Assembly: GCF_019880305.1 (NCBI RefSeq)
Contig: NZ_CP082301.1
Location: forward strand, 4,650,001-4,714,000
Reading direction: 5' to 3'
DNA from: Streptomyces decoyicus
GTDB lineage: Bacteria; Actinomycetota; Actinomycetes; Streptomycetales; Streptomycetaceae
DNA: 64,000 nt
Below the pieces are notes generated by a model. The model worked only from the letters and a program-made list of their open reading frames with translations. It had not been told where the DNA came from and ran no database searches. Each line of letters starts with the position of its first letter. The stretch's first letter is position 1. The translations under genes were made by a program, and so were the position numbers. Positions 24,620 to 34,101 of this stretch are shown here, piece by piece.

Positions 24620-26983
24620 TCACGTGCCCTGCGGCACCCCGCGCAACAGCTCGCCCAGCAACCGGATGGCCCCCCGCTTGTGGAGCGGGTCGTTGCCGTT
24701 GCCGCACTTGGGCGACTGGATGCAGGAAGGGCAGCCGGCCTCGCATTCGCAGGAAACGATGGCATCGCGGGTGGCGGTGAGCCAGGCGGCGGCCGTGTGG
24801 AAGGCGCGCTCGGCGAATCCGGCGCCGCCCGGATGGCCGTCGTAGACGAAGACGGTCGGCAGCAGGGTGTCCGGGTGGAGGGGAATCGAGACGCCGCCGA
24901 TGTCCCAGCGGTCGCAGGTGGCGAAGAGCGGCAGCATGCCGATGGAGGCGTGCTCCGCGGCGTGCAGGGCGCCGCCCAGCTGCTCGGGGTTGACGCGGGC
25001 GGCATCGAGTTGGTCCTCGGTGACCGTCCACCACACCGCGCGGGTGCGCAGCGTACGGGGCGGCAGATCGAGCTTGGTCTCGCCCAGGACCTCGCCGGTG
25101 ATCAGTTTGCGGCGCAGGAAGGAGACGACCTGATTGGTGACCTCGACGGACCCGAAGCACAGCCGGCCCTCGCCCCACGGGATCTCCGTGTCGGTCTCGA
25201 GGACGGCGATCGCGGTGGTGTCGCGGGCAGTCGTGGAATAGGGCGGACTGGCCTCCTCGACGAGCGCCACATTGTCGGCCAGGTCGAGGTGTTGGACGAC
25301 ATGGGTACGGCCCTGGTGGAGGTGGACCGCGCCGTCGTGGACGGTGGTGTGCGCGGCGGCGGCGTCCACGGTGCCCAGCAGCCGCCCGGTACCGGCCTCC
25401 ACGATCTGCACCGGCGGGCCGCCCTGGCCGCGGATGTCGGTGAGGTCGGCGGCCCGCTCACGACGCGTCCAGTGCCATGCCTTGGCGCGCCGCCGCAGCA
25501 GGTTCGCGGCCTCCAGCTGCGGCATCAGCCCGCCGGCCGCGGGTCCGAAGAGCACGAAGTCGGATTCCGTGAGCGGGAGTTCGGCGGCGGCCGCGCACAG
25601 GTGCGGGGCGAGCACGTAGGGGTTGTCGGGGTCGAGGACGGTGGACTCGACGGGCTGGTCGAAGAGCGCCTCGGGGTGGTGCACGAGATAGGTGTCGAGC
25701 GGGTCGTCGCGGGCCACGAGCACGGCGAGCGCGCCCTGCCCCGAGCGGCCCGCCCGGCCGGCCTGCTGCCACAGGGACGCCCGGGTCCCCGGATAGCCGG
25801 CGATGACCACGGCATCCAGACCGGAGACGTCCACGCCCAGTTCGAGCGCGGTGGTGGCGGCCAGGCCGAGCAGATCGCCGTTGTGCAGAGCGCGTTCCAG
25901 GGCGCGGCGTTCCTCGGGCAGATATCCGCCCCGGTACGCGGCGACCCGACCGGGCAGCGAGCGGTCCACCTCCGCGAGCCGCTCCTGCGTGATCAGGGCG
26001 ATCAGCTCGGCACCGCGCCGGGAGCGGACGAAGGCGACGGTGCGTACGCCCTGGACGGCCAGGTCGGTGAGCAGATCCGCGGTCTCGGCGGTGGCCGTCC
26101 GGCGTACCGGGGCGCCCTGCTCGCCGTGGAGTTCGGTCAGCGGGGGCTCCCAGAGCGCGAAGACCAACTCGCCGCGCGGCGAGGTGTCCTCCGTGATCTC
26201 CACCACGGGCAGACCGGTGAGCCGGGTCGCGGCCTGCGCCGGCTTCGCGGCCGTGGCGGAGGCGAGCAGGAACACCGGCTCGGAGCCGTACCGGGCGCAG
26301 ATGCGGCGCAGCCGGCGGATGACCTGCGCGACATGGGAGCCGAAGACGCCGCGGTAGCTGTGGCATTCATCGATGACGACATAGCGCAGCGCGCGCAGGA
26401 AGGAGGACCAGCGGGCGTGTGCCGGCAGGATGCCGCGATGCAGCATGTCGGGGTTGGTCAGGACGTAGTTGCCGTACTGGCGGACCCACTCGCGCTCCTC
26501 GACGGGGGTGTCGCCGTCGTAGACCGCGGGCCGCACCGCGGTGCCCAGCGGGGCGGCCAGCTCGCGTACGGCCCGCCGCTGATCGGCTGCCAGCGCCTTC
26601 GTGGGGGCCAGATACAGGGCCGTGGCGCCCCGCCCGTTCGGGGCCTCGGAGCCGTCCAGGAGCGTGGAGAGGACCGGCGCGAGATACGCCAGGGACTTAC
26701 CCGAGGCGGTGCCGGTGGCGACGACGACCGACTCGCCGCGCAGCGCGTGTTCGGATGTCCGTGCCTGGTGGGCCCAGGGACGCTCGATTCCGGCCGAACG
26801 GATGGCATCGATCACTTCCGGCCGGATCTGTTCCGGCCAGTCGGCATGGCGGCCGATGCGCGGGGGCAAGTGCTCCGTATGAGTGATGCGCGCAGCGCGG
26901 GTCGCGCCCCGGGCGAGACGTTCGAGAATCATGCCTGGGGAAGGGCGCGCGCCCGCATCCGGCGGGACTGGATTGGAGGCCAT
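24620..26983 (-). CDS. DEAH-type helicase with Zn-binding C-terminus (MrfA/YprA family)
   Basis: This 787-residue SF2 helicase has Walker A ATGTASGKSLAYL, the DEAH-like box VIDECHSYRG, motif III (LLASATAA) and motif VI QQAGRAGRSGQGA. A C-terminal cysteine cluster (CECEAGCPSCIQSPKCG) is the MZB/DUF1998 metal site of MrfA/YprA-type repair helicases, homologous to Rv3649 of M. tuberculosis and to Hrq1. It probably unwinds damaged DNA 3'-5' for excision repair. ATG at 26983 was preferred to a TTG at 27016 because the family begins shortly before the GMILERL region. It is convergent with the Tad genes and divergent from bldG. Confidence 0.9.
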   Translation of the reverse strand: MASNPVPPDAGARPSPGMILERLARGATRAARITHTEHLPPRIGRHADWPEQIRPEVIDAIRSAGIERPWAHQARTSEHALRGESVVVATGTASGKSLAYLAPVLSTLLDGSEAPNGRGATALYLAPTKALAADQRRAVRELAAPLGTAVRPAVYDGDTPVEEREWVRQYGNYVLTNPDMLHRGILPAHARWSSFLRALRYVVIDECHSYRGVFGSHVAQVIRRLRRICARYGSEPVFLLASATAAKPAQAATRLTGLPVVEITEDTSPRGELVFALWEPPLTELHGEQGAPVRRTATAETADLLTDLAVQGVRTVAFVRSRRGAELIALITQERLAEVDRSLPGRVAAYRGGYLPEERRALERALHNGDLLGLAATTALELGVDVSGLDAVVIAGYPGTRASLWQQAGRAGRSGQGALAVLVARDDPLDTYLVHHPEALFDQPVESTVLDPDNPYVLAPHLCAAAAELPLTESDFVLFGPAAGGLMPQLEAANLLRRRAKAWHWTRRERAADLTDIRGQGGPPVQIVEAGTGRLLGTVDAAAAHTTVHDGAVHLHQGRTHVVQHLDLADNVALVEEASPPYSTTARDTTAIAVLETDTEIPWGEGRLCFGSVEVTNQVVSFLRRKLITGEVLGETKLDLPPRTLRTRAVWWTVTEDQLDAARVNPEQLGGALHAAEHASIGMLPLFATCDRWDIGGVSIPLHPDTLLPTVFVYDGHPGGAGFAERAFHTAAAWLTATRDAIVSCECEAGCPSCIQSPKCGNGNDPLHKRGAIRLLGELLRGVPQGT

Positions 26984-27145
26984 CGGCACCGAGTGTGTCA
27001 CCGGAGTGACGGACAATGCTCAAAGGGCGTCGTGCACGCCTGCCGGTAAGTGATTGAATGCCATCGCGGCTGCCAGATCCGCCCCTACCTTCGGTGGGGA
27101 GGCCCCAGGGGGGCGACCGCTCGATAGCAAGGTGCTGGAGGATCC

Positions 27146-27487
27146 GTGGACCTGTCCCTGTCGACCCGGACCGTTGGCGACCGTACGGTCGTCGAGGTCG
27201 GTGGCGAGATTGATGTATACACCGCGCCCAAGCTGCGGGAGCAGCTGGTCGAGCTTGTGAACGACGGAAGCTACCACCTCGTGGTGGACATGGAACGTGT
27301 CGACTTCCTCGACTCCACTGGGCTCGGCGTGCTGGTCGGCGGACTCAAGCGGGTGCGTGCCCATGAGGGCTCGCTGCGCCTGGTCTGCAACCAGGAGCGC
27401 ATTCTCAAGATCTTCCGTATCACCGGACTGACCAAGGTGTTCCCGATTCACACCTCGGTCGACGAAGCCGTCGCAGCTACTGACTGA
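27146..27487 (+). CDS. bldG: Anti-sigma factor antagonist BldG
   Basis: This 113-residue STAS protein matches BldG (SCO3549) in length. The phosphorylatable serine is Ser57 in DFLDSTGLGVLVGG. Unphosphorylated BldG sequesters anti-sigma factors and is required for aerial mycelium and antibiotic formation in S. coelicolor (established). The GTG at 27146 has CTGGAGGA directly upstream. The partner anti-sigma gene follows by 111 bp, the known bldG-orf3 arrangement. Confidence 0.96.
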   Translation: MDLSLSTRTVGDRTVVEVGGEIDVYTAPKLREQLVELVNDGSYHLVVDMERVDFLDSTGLGVLVGGLKRVRAHEGSLRLVCNQERILKIFRITGLTKVFPIHTSVDEAVAATD

Positions 27488-27598
27488 CGACTTTGCCGGT
27501 CCCCCGCGCCATCAGGTGCGGGGGGAGGAAGCAGTGGGGGGTCCCGGACACGGTGTCCGGCCCCCTGCGTCGCACGCCCGCAAAACGAGGGGGATGGC

Positions 27599-28042
27599 AT
27601 GGCCACCGTCGAACTTCGATTCAGCGCCCTTCCCGAGCACGTTCGCACCGCACGTCTGGTCGCGGCTGCCGTGGCACGGCGCGCCGGGGTGGACGAGGCC
27701 GTGCTGGACGAGGTGCGGCTCGCCGTCGGTGAGGCGTGCAGCCGGGCCGTGGGGCTGCACGAGAGCCATGACATCGAGGAGCCCGTCCGCGTCCTGCTGA
27801 TCGAGGACGACAAGAAGTTCTCGATCGAGGTGGGTGATGGCGTTTCCGGCGACTCCGGTACGGCCGGGGCGCGGGGCGCCGACGAGACCGAGGGCGCCGC
27901 GGAGAGCGACGCCGAGGGCGAGGACGAAATGGGCCTCGCCGTGATCAGTGGTCTGGTCGACGATGTCGAGGTGACCGCAGGCAAGGACGGCGGACTGATC
28001 CGCATGACCTGGCCCACCGCGACGGCTGCTGTCCTGCCGTAG
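27599..28042 (+). CDS. BldG-associated anti-sigma factor (RsbW-like)
   Basis: This 147-residue protein is the SCO3548-type anti-sigma factor downstream of bldG. It has a GHKL/RsbW-like fold: VDEAVLDEVRLAVGEACSRA carries the N-box Glu and Asn-equivalent region, and DEMGLAVISGLVDDVEV the G-box. A Glu/Asp-rich insert lies between. It is expected to bind a sigma factor and to be released by BldG. The ATG at 27599 has GAGGGGGATGG upstream. A 7-bp hairpin overlapping the stop (28042-28058) may end the transcript. Confidence 0.88.
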   Translation: MATVELRFSALPEHVRTARLVAAAVARRAGVDEAVLDEVRLAVGEACSRAVGLHESHDIEEPVRVLLIEDDKKFSIEVGDGVSGDSGTAGARGADETEGAAESDAEGEDEMGLAVISGLVDDVEVTAGKDGGLIRMTWPTATAAVLP

Positions 28043-29126
28043 CGCTCCGGCGGAGCGCCCTGTGGGATGCCCGATGCCCTGGAAGCCGCGGTCTACGTCC
28101 GTAGCCGGAAGCCGCGGCGCACGCCCGTAGCCGGCGGCGCTCGCGTCGTTGTGCCTGCCGCCCCGCTGACCGGTCGGTGGCGCCGCCCGTTTGATCGCAT
28201 CCCGGCCGCTCTCGTGAGCAGCTGATCGGGCTCGCGCTTCCATTCGGCATCCGGCACACCCGGATCGCCGGATCGCCGGCATTTTCTCGAGCTTGCCCGT
28301 CGGCTGTCTCGTGCTGCGCGACGGGGCCGGACGACGCGATGGTGAGCTGAGCGAGCGACGCCGCACCTGGGCGGCTCGCGGTAGGGCTCGTCCCCCTCCC
28401 CACTGTCCCCACCGTGCCATGAGCAGGCCGCCGCTGCCCGACGTGGCCTCAGCCGTCCGACGGCCGCTGCTGACCGCGGCACACGCGGCCCCGTAAGCCG
28501 ACCCCGGAGACCCGCAGCGGCCGACCGTCGGCCCCGGCCCCGGTCCCGGCCCCTGCCTCGCCCCGGCACCTGCCCCCGCCTCGGTCCCCGCCCATCGCCC
28601 CTGTCCCGGTCCCCGGTCCCTGCCGCCCCGGCCCCTGCCTCGGCCCCCGCCCAGCGCCCCTGTCCCCGGCCCCTGCCTCGGCCCCCACCCCGGGCCCCCA
28701 TCAAGCCTCATGGGTTGCGATCCGGACTCGATCTGACGGGCTCTCACCGGGTGCGGGGGAGCGGCCCGCGGGCTGCGGGGCACCCGTTCGGTCGTATACG
28801 GGCGGATCAATTCTCTCCGGGGTCACGCAAGCCTCCATCGCCTCAGGCTCCGAGGTGATGTCCTTGAGCAGCGACGATCAGTTTGCGATCAATGGGCGAT
28901 CAGTACGACAGAGAGATCATCGGTCGGCGGTCAGCGAATTCGTCGCATTCCTTCGTCCGGGCGAATTCCGTGTGGCGTCGACCTTTTGATCTTCGCTGCT
29001 ACCGGCGAATTCCCTTTGACGCGTACTGTTTTGATCAACCGCGGCTCCCTACAATCCGTCCACATCTTGCTCAGGACGCCTGAGCGTGCTTCCGCGCGCC
29101 CATGTGCCAAACGTCAAGGAGGACGA
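28043..29126. other. Long intergenic region between bldG operon and hppA
   Basis: This 1.08-kb stretch has no gene that I can support. It holds the small bldG-operon hairpin at its left end, a C-rich low-complexity tract (28530-28697), and an AT-richer segment (28860-29100) that must contain the hppA promoter. No convincing -35/-10 pair was found, although TACAAT lies at about 29050. Confidence 0.5.
28530..28697. repeat. C-rich low-complexity tract (G-rich on minus strand)
   Basis: The plus strand is almost free of A and consists of repeats built on gcccctgcctcgg and cggtccccg. The minus strand has many runs of three or more G and could form quadruplexes. It lies between the bldG operon and hppA. 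Confidence 0.65.
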
Positions 29127-31532
29127 ATGGCGGGGCCTTACACCCCTCAGTTGCTTGACACCCCCACTTTTCTGGCGGGGCCCTCACTTACGGCGGGCAA
29201 CCGCGGCATCGTGCTGGTGATCGCCGTGGTCGCCCTGGCGGCGCTGGCTGTCGCGGCGGTGCTGGTCCGCCAAGTGCTCGCGGCCGGTGAGGGAACCGAC
29301 AGTATGAAGAAGATCGCGGCGGCCGTGCAGGAGGGCGCAAATGCCTACCTGGCACGGCAGATGCGGACCCTCGGCGTATTCGCCGTCGTGGTGTTCTTCC
29401 TGCTCATGCTGCTGCCCGCGGACAATTGGACGCAGCGCGCCGGACGCAGCGCCTTCTTCTTGATCGGCGCCGGATTCTCCGCGGCCACCGGCTATATCGG
29501 CATGTGGCTCGCCGTGCGCAGCAATGTGCGTGTGGCGGCGGCCGCCCGGGAAGCCACTCCGGCCGCGGGGGACACCGGGAAAAAGGATCTTACGGCCGTC
29601 TCGCACAAGGCAATGAAGATCGCATTCCGTACCGGTGGCGTCGTCGGCATGTTCACCGTGGGGCTGGGCCTGCTCGGCGCGTCCTGCGTGGTGCTCGTGT
29701 ACGCGGTCGACGCGCCCAAGGTGCTGGAGGGATTCGGTCTCGGCGCCGCGCTGATCGCGATGTTCATGAGGGTCGGCGGCGGCATCTTCACCAAGGCCGC
29801 GGACGTCGGCGCCGACCTCGTCGGCAAGGTCGAGCAGGGCATCCCCGAGGACGACCCGCGCAACGCCGCGACCATCGCGGACAACGTGGGCGACAACGTC
29901 GGTGACTGCGCCGGTATGGCGGCCGACCTCTTCGAGTCGTACGCGGTGACCCTGGTCGCCGCCCTCATCCTGGGCATGGCGGCCTTCGGTGACGCCGGGC
30001 TCACCTTCCCGCTGCTGGTCCCGGCCATCGGGGTGCTCACCGCGATGGTCGGCATCTTCGTCGTCGCGCCCCGGCGCAGCGACCGCAGCGGCATGACGGC
30101 GATCAACCGCGGTTTCTTCATCTCCGCGGGCATCTCGCTGGTGTTGGTGGCCATCGCGGTGTTCACCTACCTGCCGTCCAGCTACGCCGACCTGACCGGT
30201 GTCACCGACACCGAGGTGCTGGGCCGCAGCGGCGACCCGCGGATTCTGGCGCTGGTGGCGGTTGCCATCGGCATCGTGCTGGCCGCACTGATCCAGCAGC
30301 TGACCGGCTACTTCACCGAGACCAACCGGCGGCCCGTCAGGGACATCGGGAAGACCTCGCTGACCGGCCCGGCCACGGTCGTGCTCGCCGGCATCTCGAT
30401 CGGCCTGGAGTCGGCCGTCTACTCGGCGGTGCTGATCGGCCTGGCCGTGTACGGGGCGTATCTGCTGGGCGGCGCCTCCATCATCCTGGCGCTGTTCGCG
30501 GTGGCCCTGGCCGGCACCGGCCTGCTGACCACCGTCGGCGTGATCGTGGCCATGGACACCTTCGGTCCGGTCTCCGACAACGCGCAGGGCATCGCGGAGA
30601 TGTCCGGCGACGTCACCGGTGACGGCGCGCAGGTGCTGACCGACCTGGACGCGGTCGGCAACACCACCAAGGCCATCACCAAGGGCATCGCCATCGCGAC
30701 CGCCGTACTGGCCGCGGCCGCGCTCTTCGGCTCGTACCGGGACGCGATCGCCACCGCCGTACGGGAGATCGGCAACGCCGCCAGCGGGATGGGGCTGAGC
30801 CTGGACATCTCGCAGCCCAACAACCTGGTCGGGCTGATCCTCGGCGCTTCGGTCGTCTTCCTGTTCTCCGGGCTGGCGATCAACGCGGTGTCGCGGTCGG
30901 CGGGAGCGGTGGTCTTCGAGGTGCGCCGGCAGTTCCGCGAGCACCCCGGGATCATGGACTACACCGAACAGCCCGAGTACGGGCGGGTCGTCGACATCTG
31001 CACCAAGGACGCGTTGCGTGAGCTGGCCACCCCCGGGCTGCTGGCGGTGCTCACCCCGATCGCGGTCGGTTTCTCGCTCGGCGTCGGCGCGCTCGGTTCG
31101 TTCCTGGCGGGCGCGATCGGCACCGGCACGCTGATGGCGGTCTTCCTCGCCAACTCCGGTGGCGCGTGGGACAACGCCAAGAAGCTCGTCGAGGACGGCC
31201 ATCACGGCGGCAAGGGCAGCGAGGCGCATGCCGCGACGATCATCGGTGACACCGTGGGCGACCCGTTCAAGGACACCGCGGGACCGGCGATCAACCCGCT
31301 GCTGAAGGTCATGAACCTGGTGGCGCTGCTCATCGCGCCCGCTGTGGTGAAGTTCTCGTACGGGCAGGACAAGAGCGTCGGCGTACGGATCGTGGTCTCG
31401 GCGCTGGCGATCGCCGTCATCGTCGGTTCGGTCTACGTCTCCAAGCGGCGGGGAATCGCCGTAGGTGACGAAGACAACTCCGAAGATCCGGAAAGCATCG
31501 CCAAGTCAGCCAAGACGGCGGTGGCGTCCTAG
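29127..31532 (+). CDS. hppA: Membrane-bound proton-pumping pyrophosphatase
   Basis: This 801-residue integral membrane enzyme couples PPi hydrolysis to H+ export. The PPi/Mg site is clear: GGGIFTKAADVGADLVGKVE, DDPRNAATIADNVGDNVGDC, DNAQGIAEMSGD, and SGGAWDNAKK. The segment GNTTKAITKG has Lys where K+-dependent enzymes have Ala, so it should be the K+-independent H+-pumping type. The ATG at 29127 has AAGGAGGA at a good distance, which decides the start against upstream in-frame codons. It stands alone, followed by a lipoprotein gene 218 bp away. Confidence 0.96.
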   Translation: MAGPYTPQLLDTPTFLAGPSLTAGNRGIVLVIAVVALAALAVAAVLVRQVLAAGEGTDSMKKIAAAVQEGANAYLARQMRTLGVFAVVVFFLLMLLPADNWTQRAGRSAFFLIGAGFSAATGYIGMWLAVRSNVRVAAAAREATPAAGDTGKKDLTAVSHKAMKIAFRTGGVVGMFTVGLGLLGASCVVLVYAVDAPKVLEGFGLGAALIAMFMRVGGGIFTKAADVGADLVGKVEQGIPEDDPRNAATIADNVGDNVGDCAGMAADLFESYAVTLVAALILGMAAFGDAGLTFPLLVPAIGVLTAMVGIFVVAPRRSDRSGMTAINRGFFISAGISLVLVAIAVFTYLPSSYADLTGVTDTEVLGRSGDPRILALVAVAIGIVLAALIQQLTGYFTETNRRPVRDIGKTSLTGPATVVLAGISIGLESAVYSAVLIGLAVYGAYLLGGASIILALFAVALAGTGLLTTVGVIVAMDTFGPVSDNAQGIAEMSGDVTGDGAQVLTDLDAVGNTTKAITKGIAIATAVLAAAALFGSYRDAIATAVREIGNAASGMGLSLDISQPNNLVGLILGASVVFLFSGLAINAVSRSAGAVVFEVRRQFREHPGIMDYTEQPEYGRVVDICTKDALRELATPGLLAVLTPIAVGFSLGVGALGSFLAGAIGTGTLMAVFLANSGGAWDNAKKLVEDGHHGGKGSEAHAATIIGDTVGDPFKDTAGPAINPLLKVMNLVALLIAPAVVKFSYGQDKSVGVRIVVSALAIAVIVGSVYVSKRRGIAVGDEDNSEDPESIAKSAKTAVAS

Positions 31533-31750
31533 CCGGAAAGGACCTCCCGAAGGCCTCGCGGACCGCACAACTGGGCGGGTGGACGGCGTATTTTGCAGCT
31601 GCCGGCCACCCGCCTTCCGCATGCTCGGGTGGCCCTGCGGACCTTGGTGCAAATGGCTGCAATGAGGGCCGGAGGGGATCCCCGACCGGTGGCCCAGGCC
31701 CTTTGGACGTGTATGTTCCGGGGCCGAGAGCCATGGAAGGGACCAATCCG

Positions 31751-32335
31751 GTGAACAAGAAGCTTGTGGCTGCACTGTCCGGCGGTGCGGCACTGGTGCT
31801 CGCGCTGACCGGCTGCAGCGACGACAGCAACAAGAAGCTCAATGACTGGGCGAAGACTTTCTGCGATCCTGCGCAGTCTCAGTTCAAGCAGATCCAGGAC
31901 GCCAACGGCGCCATGCAGACGGCCGATGACGGCAGCACGGACTCCAAGAAGGTCCAGCAGACGGACTCGGCGGCCTTCCAGAAGATTTCCAGCGCCTACG
32001 CCTCGCTGGCCAAGTCCCTGGAGAAGGCCGGGCCGCCGCCCACCGAACAGGGCAAGCAGGCCCAGCAGAACGCCGTCAAGGAGCTCAACTCACTGTCCAA
32101 GGGCTACGCGGACCTCCAGAAGCAGGTCAACAAACTCGACACCTCGGACAAGCTCAAGTTCGCGGACGGTCTGCGCGATCTCTCCAGCGGCATCAACAAA
32201 CTCAACAAGCAGAGCGAGGCGGCCTTCAAGAACCTGGAGGCCGGCGACGTCGGCAAGGCGATGGCCGCCCAGAAGGGCTGCCAGAACCCGGCCGCGTCCG
32301 GCTCCCCGGCCCCCACGCAGTCCAAGAAGTCGTAG
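31751..32335 (+). CDS. Small lipoprotein, unknown function
   Basis: The product is 194 residues, with a signal peptide and lipobox ALTGC (Cys near 21). The mature part is helical and rich in Lys, Gln and Ser (KKLNDWAKTFCDPAQSQFKQ), with spaced helical repeats that may form a bundle, and a short Pro/Ser tail. GTG at 31751 was chosen because it gives a standard lipoprotein signal; an ATG six codons upstream is possible. It is attached to the outer face of the membrane. I do not recognise a specific function. Confidence 0.82.
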   Translation: MNKKLVAALSGGAALVLALTGCSDDSNKKLNDWAKTFCDPAQSQFKQIQDANGAMQTADDGSTDSKKVQQTDSAAFQKISSAYASLAKSLEKAGPPPTEQGKQAQQNAVKELNSLSKGYADLQKQVNKLDTSDKLKFADGLRDLSSGINKLNKQSEAAFKNLEAGDVGKAMAAQKGCQNPAASGSPAPTQSKKS

Positions 32336-32397
32336 CGGCAAGAGCGTCCGCACACGTGGGGAGGGCCCACGGCGCACGCGAACAGCAACGGCTCCGT

Positions 32398-32440
32398 ACG
32401 GCCCGGCGACGCGCCCGAGAAGGGTGTGGCGCCGGGCCGT
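32398..32440 (+). terminator. Hairpin terminator after lipoprotein gene
   Basis: An 11-bp perfect inverted repeat (acggcccggcg and its complement) with a 21-nt loop lies about 60 bp past the lipoprotein stop. Confidence 0.6.
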
Positions 32441-32445
32441 CGCCG

Positions 32446-32469
32446 ATTGTCGGTGGCAGGGCCGACAAT
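32446..32469. promoter_or_regulatory. Perfect palindrome at methyltransferase start
   Basis: ATTGTCGG and CCGACAAT form a perfect 8-bp inverted repeat with an 8-nt centre, ending 6 bp before the GTG start. GACAAT in the right arm is at the -10 distance for a leaderless transcript, so a bound protein would block transcription. It looks like an operator. Confidence 0.5.
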
Positions 32470-32475
32470 GGGGGC

Positions 32476-34014
32476 GTGAGTACGCACCTCCCCACCGCTG
32501 ATGTCCAGGACCCCGAGAGCAACGCCCGCACCGCCCGGCTGCGCGAGGCGTTGCTGGCCGCCGCCTTCACCGCCGACGGGCTGCTGGATCTGCTCGGCGC
32601 GCCGGCCTATGCCGCGCTGGCGCGCAGCGAGACCGTCCCCGCCCTGCGGGCCACGCGCGGCGACAGCCCGTTGGAGACGCTGGTGCGGCTGTTCCTGCTG
32701 CAGCGCCCGGTGGAGCTGCGGCGGGCGCAGGCCGCGCTGCCCGTCGAGGACTGTCTCGCCGACGGCTGGCTGGTGCAGGACGGCGAGGAACTGCGCGCGA
32801 GCGTGGACGTGCGGCCATACAGCGGCCCCGAGGAACAGGACTGGTGGATCGTCTCCGACCTGGGCTGTGCGGTCGGCGGCGCCGGCGGTATCCGGGGCGT
32901 CGGGGAACAGGACCGCGCGGAGCTGGTGCTCGGCGTCGGCGGTGCGTCCACGACCCTCGCCGGGCTCACGGTCCGCAGGCCGGTCACCAAAGCGCTCGAT
33001 CTCGGCACGGGCTCCGGCATCCAGGCGCTGCATGCCGCGCAGCACGCCACCCGCGTCACGGGCACGGACCTCAACCCCCGGGCGCTGCGGATCGCCGCGC
33101 TGACCCTGGCGCTCTCCGGGGCGGGGCCGGCCGACCTGCGGGAGGGCTCGCTGTTCGAGCCCGTCGGTGACGAGACGTACGACCTGATCGTGTCCAACCC
33201 GCCGTTCGTGATCTCGCCCGGCGCCCGGCTCACCTACCGCGACGGCGGCATGGGCGGCGACGACCTGTGCCGGACGCTCGTCCAGCAGTCCGGCGCGCAT
33301 CTCAACGACGGCGGATACTGCCAGCTGCTGGCCAATTGGCAGCATGTGGCGGGCGAGGAGTGGCACGACCGGCTGCGCTCCTGGGTGCCGCGCGGCTGCG
33401 ACGCCTGGATCGTGCAGCGCGAGGTGCAGGACATCACCCAGTACGCCGAGCTGTGGCTGCGTGACGCCGGCGACCACCGCACCGGCGACGAGGAGTACGC
33501 CGCGCGGTACGACGCCTGGCTCGACGAATTCGAGGCACACAAGACCAAGGCCATCGGCTTCGGCTGGATCACCCTGCGCAAGTCCGGATCGGACTCCCCG
33601 TCCATCACGGTCGAGGAATGGCCGCATCCGGTGGAACAGCCGCTGGGGGAGTCGGTCGTACGGCACTTCGCCCGCCAGGACTACCTGCGGGCCACGGACG
33701 ACGCGGCGCTGCTGGCCGGCCACTTCCGGCTCGCCGACGAAGTGGTGCAGGAGCAGGTCGGGCTGCCCGGGGCGGAGGACCCCGAGCATGTGGTGCTGCG
33801 CCAGAACCGCGGTATGCGGCGGGCGACGAAGGTGGACACGGTCGCCGCGGGCTTCGCCGGGGTGTCTGACGGCTCGCTCCCGGCCGGGCGGATTCTGGAC
33901 GCCATCGCCCAACTCGTCGGCGAGGATCCGGTGCTGCTGCGGGACCGTACGCCGGCCTCGATCCGGATGCTGGTCGAGCAGGGGTTCCTGGAGCCGGTGG
34001 CCGCGGGCGGCTGA
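32476..34014 (+). CDS. SAM-dependent methyltransferase (N5-glutamine/HemK-like fold)
   Basis: This 512-residue protein has a central class I methyltransferase domain: the SAM loop ALDLGTGSGIQALHA (near residue 183), the acidic VTGTDLNPRAL, and the catalytic-type motif VSNPPFVIS (near 240). The NPPF motif is that of enzymes modifying planar nitrogens, such as HemK/PrmC, RsmC or adenine methylases. A conserved N-terminal domain and a long C-terminal domain (about 345-512) set it apart from PrmC. GTG at 32476 has no ribosome site; GACAAT six nucleotides upstream suggests a leaderless start inside the palindrome. Target (rRNA, protein or DNA) is unknown. Confidence 0.82.
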   Translation: MSTHLPTADVQDPESNARTARLREALLAAAFTADGLLDLLGAPAYAALARSETVPALRATRGDSPLETLVRLFLLQRPVELRRAQAALPVEDCLADGWLVQDGEELRASVDVRPYSGPEEQDWWIVSDLGCAVGGAGGIRGVGEQDRAELVLGVGGASTTLAGLTVRRPVTKALDLGTGSGIQALHAAQHATRVTGTDLNPRALRIAALTLALSGAGPADLREGSLFEPVGDETYDLIVSNPPFVISPGARLTYRDGGMGGDDLCRTLVQQSGAHLNDGGYCQLLANWQHVAGEEWHDRLRSWVPRGCDAWIVQREVQDITQYAELWLRDAGDHRTGDEEYAARYDAWLDEFEAHKTKAIGFGWITLRKSGSDSPSITVEEWPHPVEQPLGESVVRHFARQDYLRATDDAALLAGHFRLADEVVQEQVGLPGAEDPEHVVLRQNRGMRRATKVDTVAAGFAGVSDGSLPAGRILDAIAQLVGEDPVLLRDRTPASIRMLVEQGFLEPVAAGG

Positions 34015-34101
34015 CGGAGGCCGGGGGAGCGGTACGGAGCGAGCGGACGTCGTTCATCCGGCGTTCGCCGGGAGGCCGTCCCGGGGTGCCACGCTGCCCG
34101 C

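Noticed and set aside
29184..31229. Minus-strand open frame opposite hppA
   Set aside because: Composition is Asp/Gln/His-rich and non-protein-like; the pyrophosphatase motifs on the plus strand are unambiguous.
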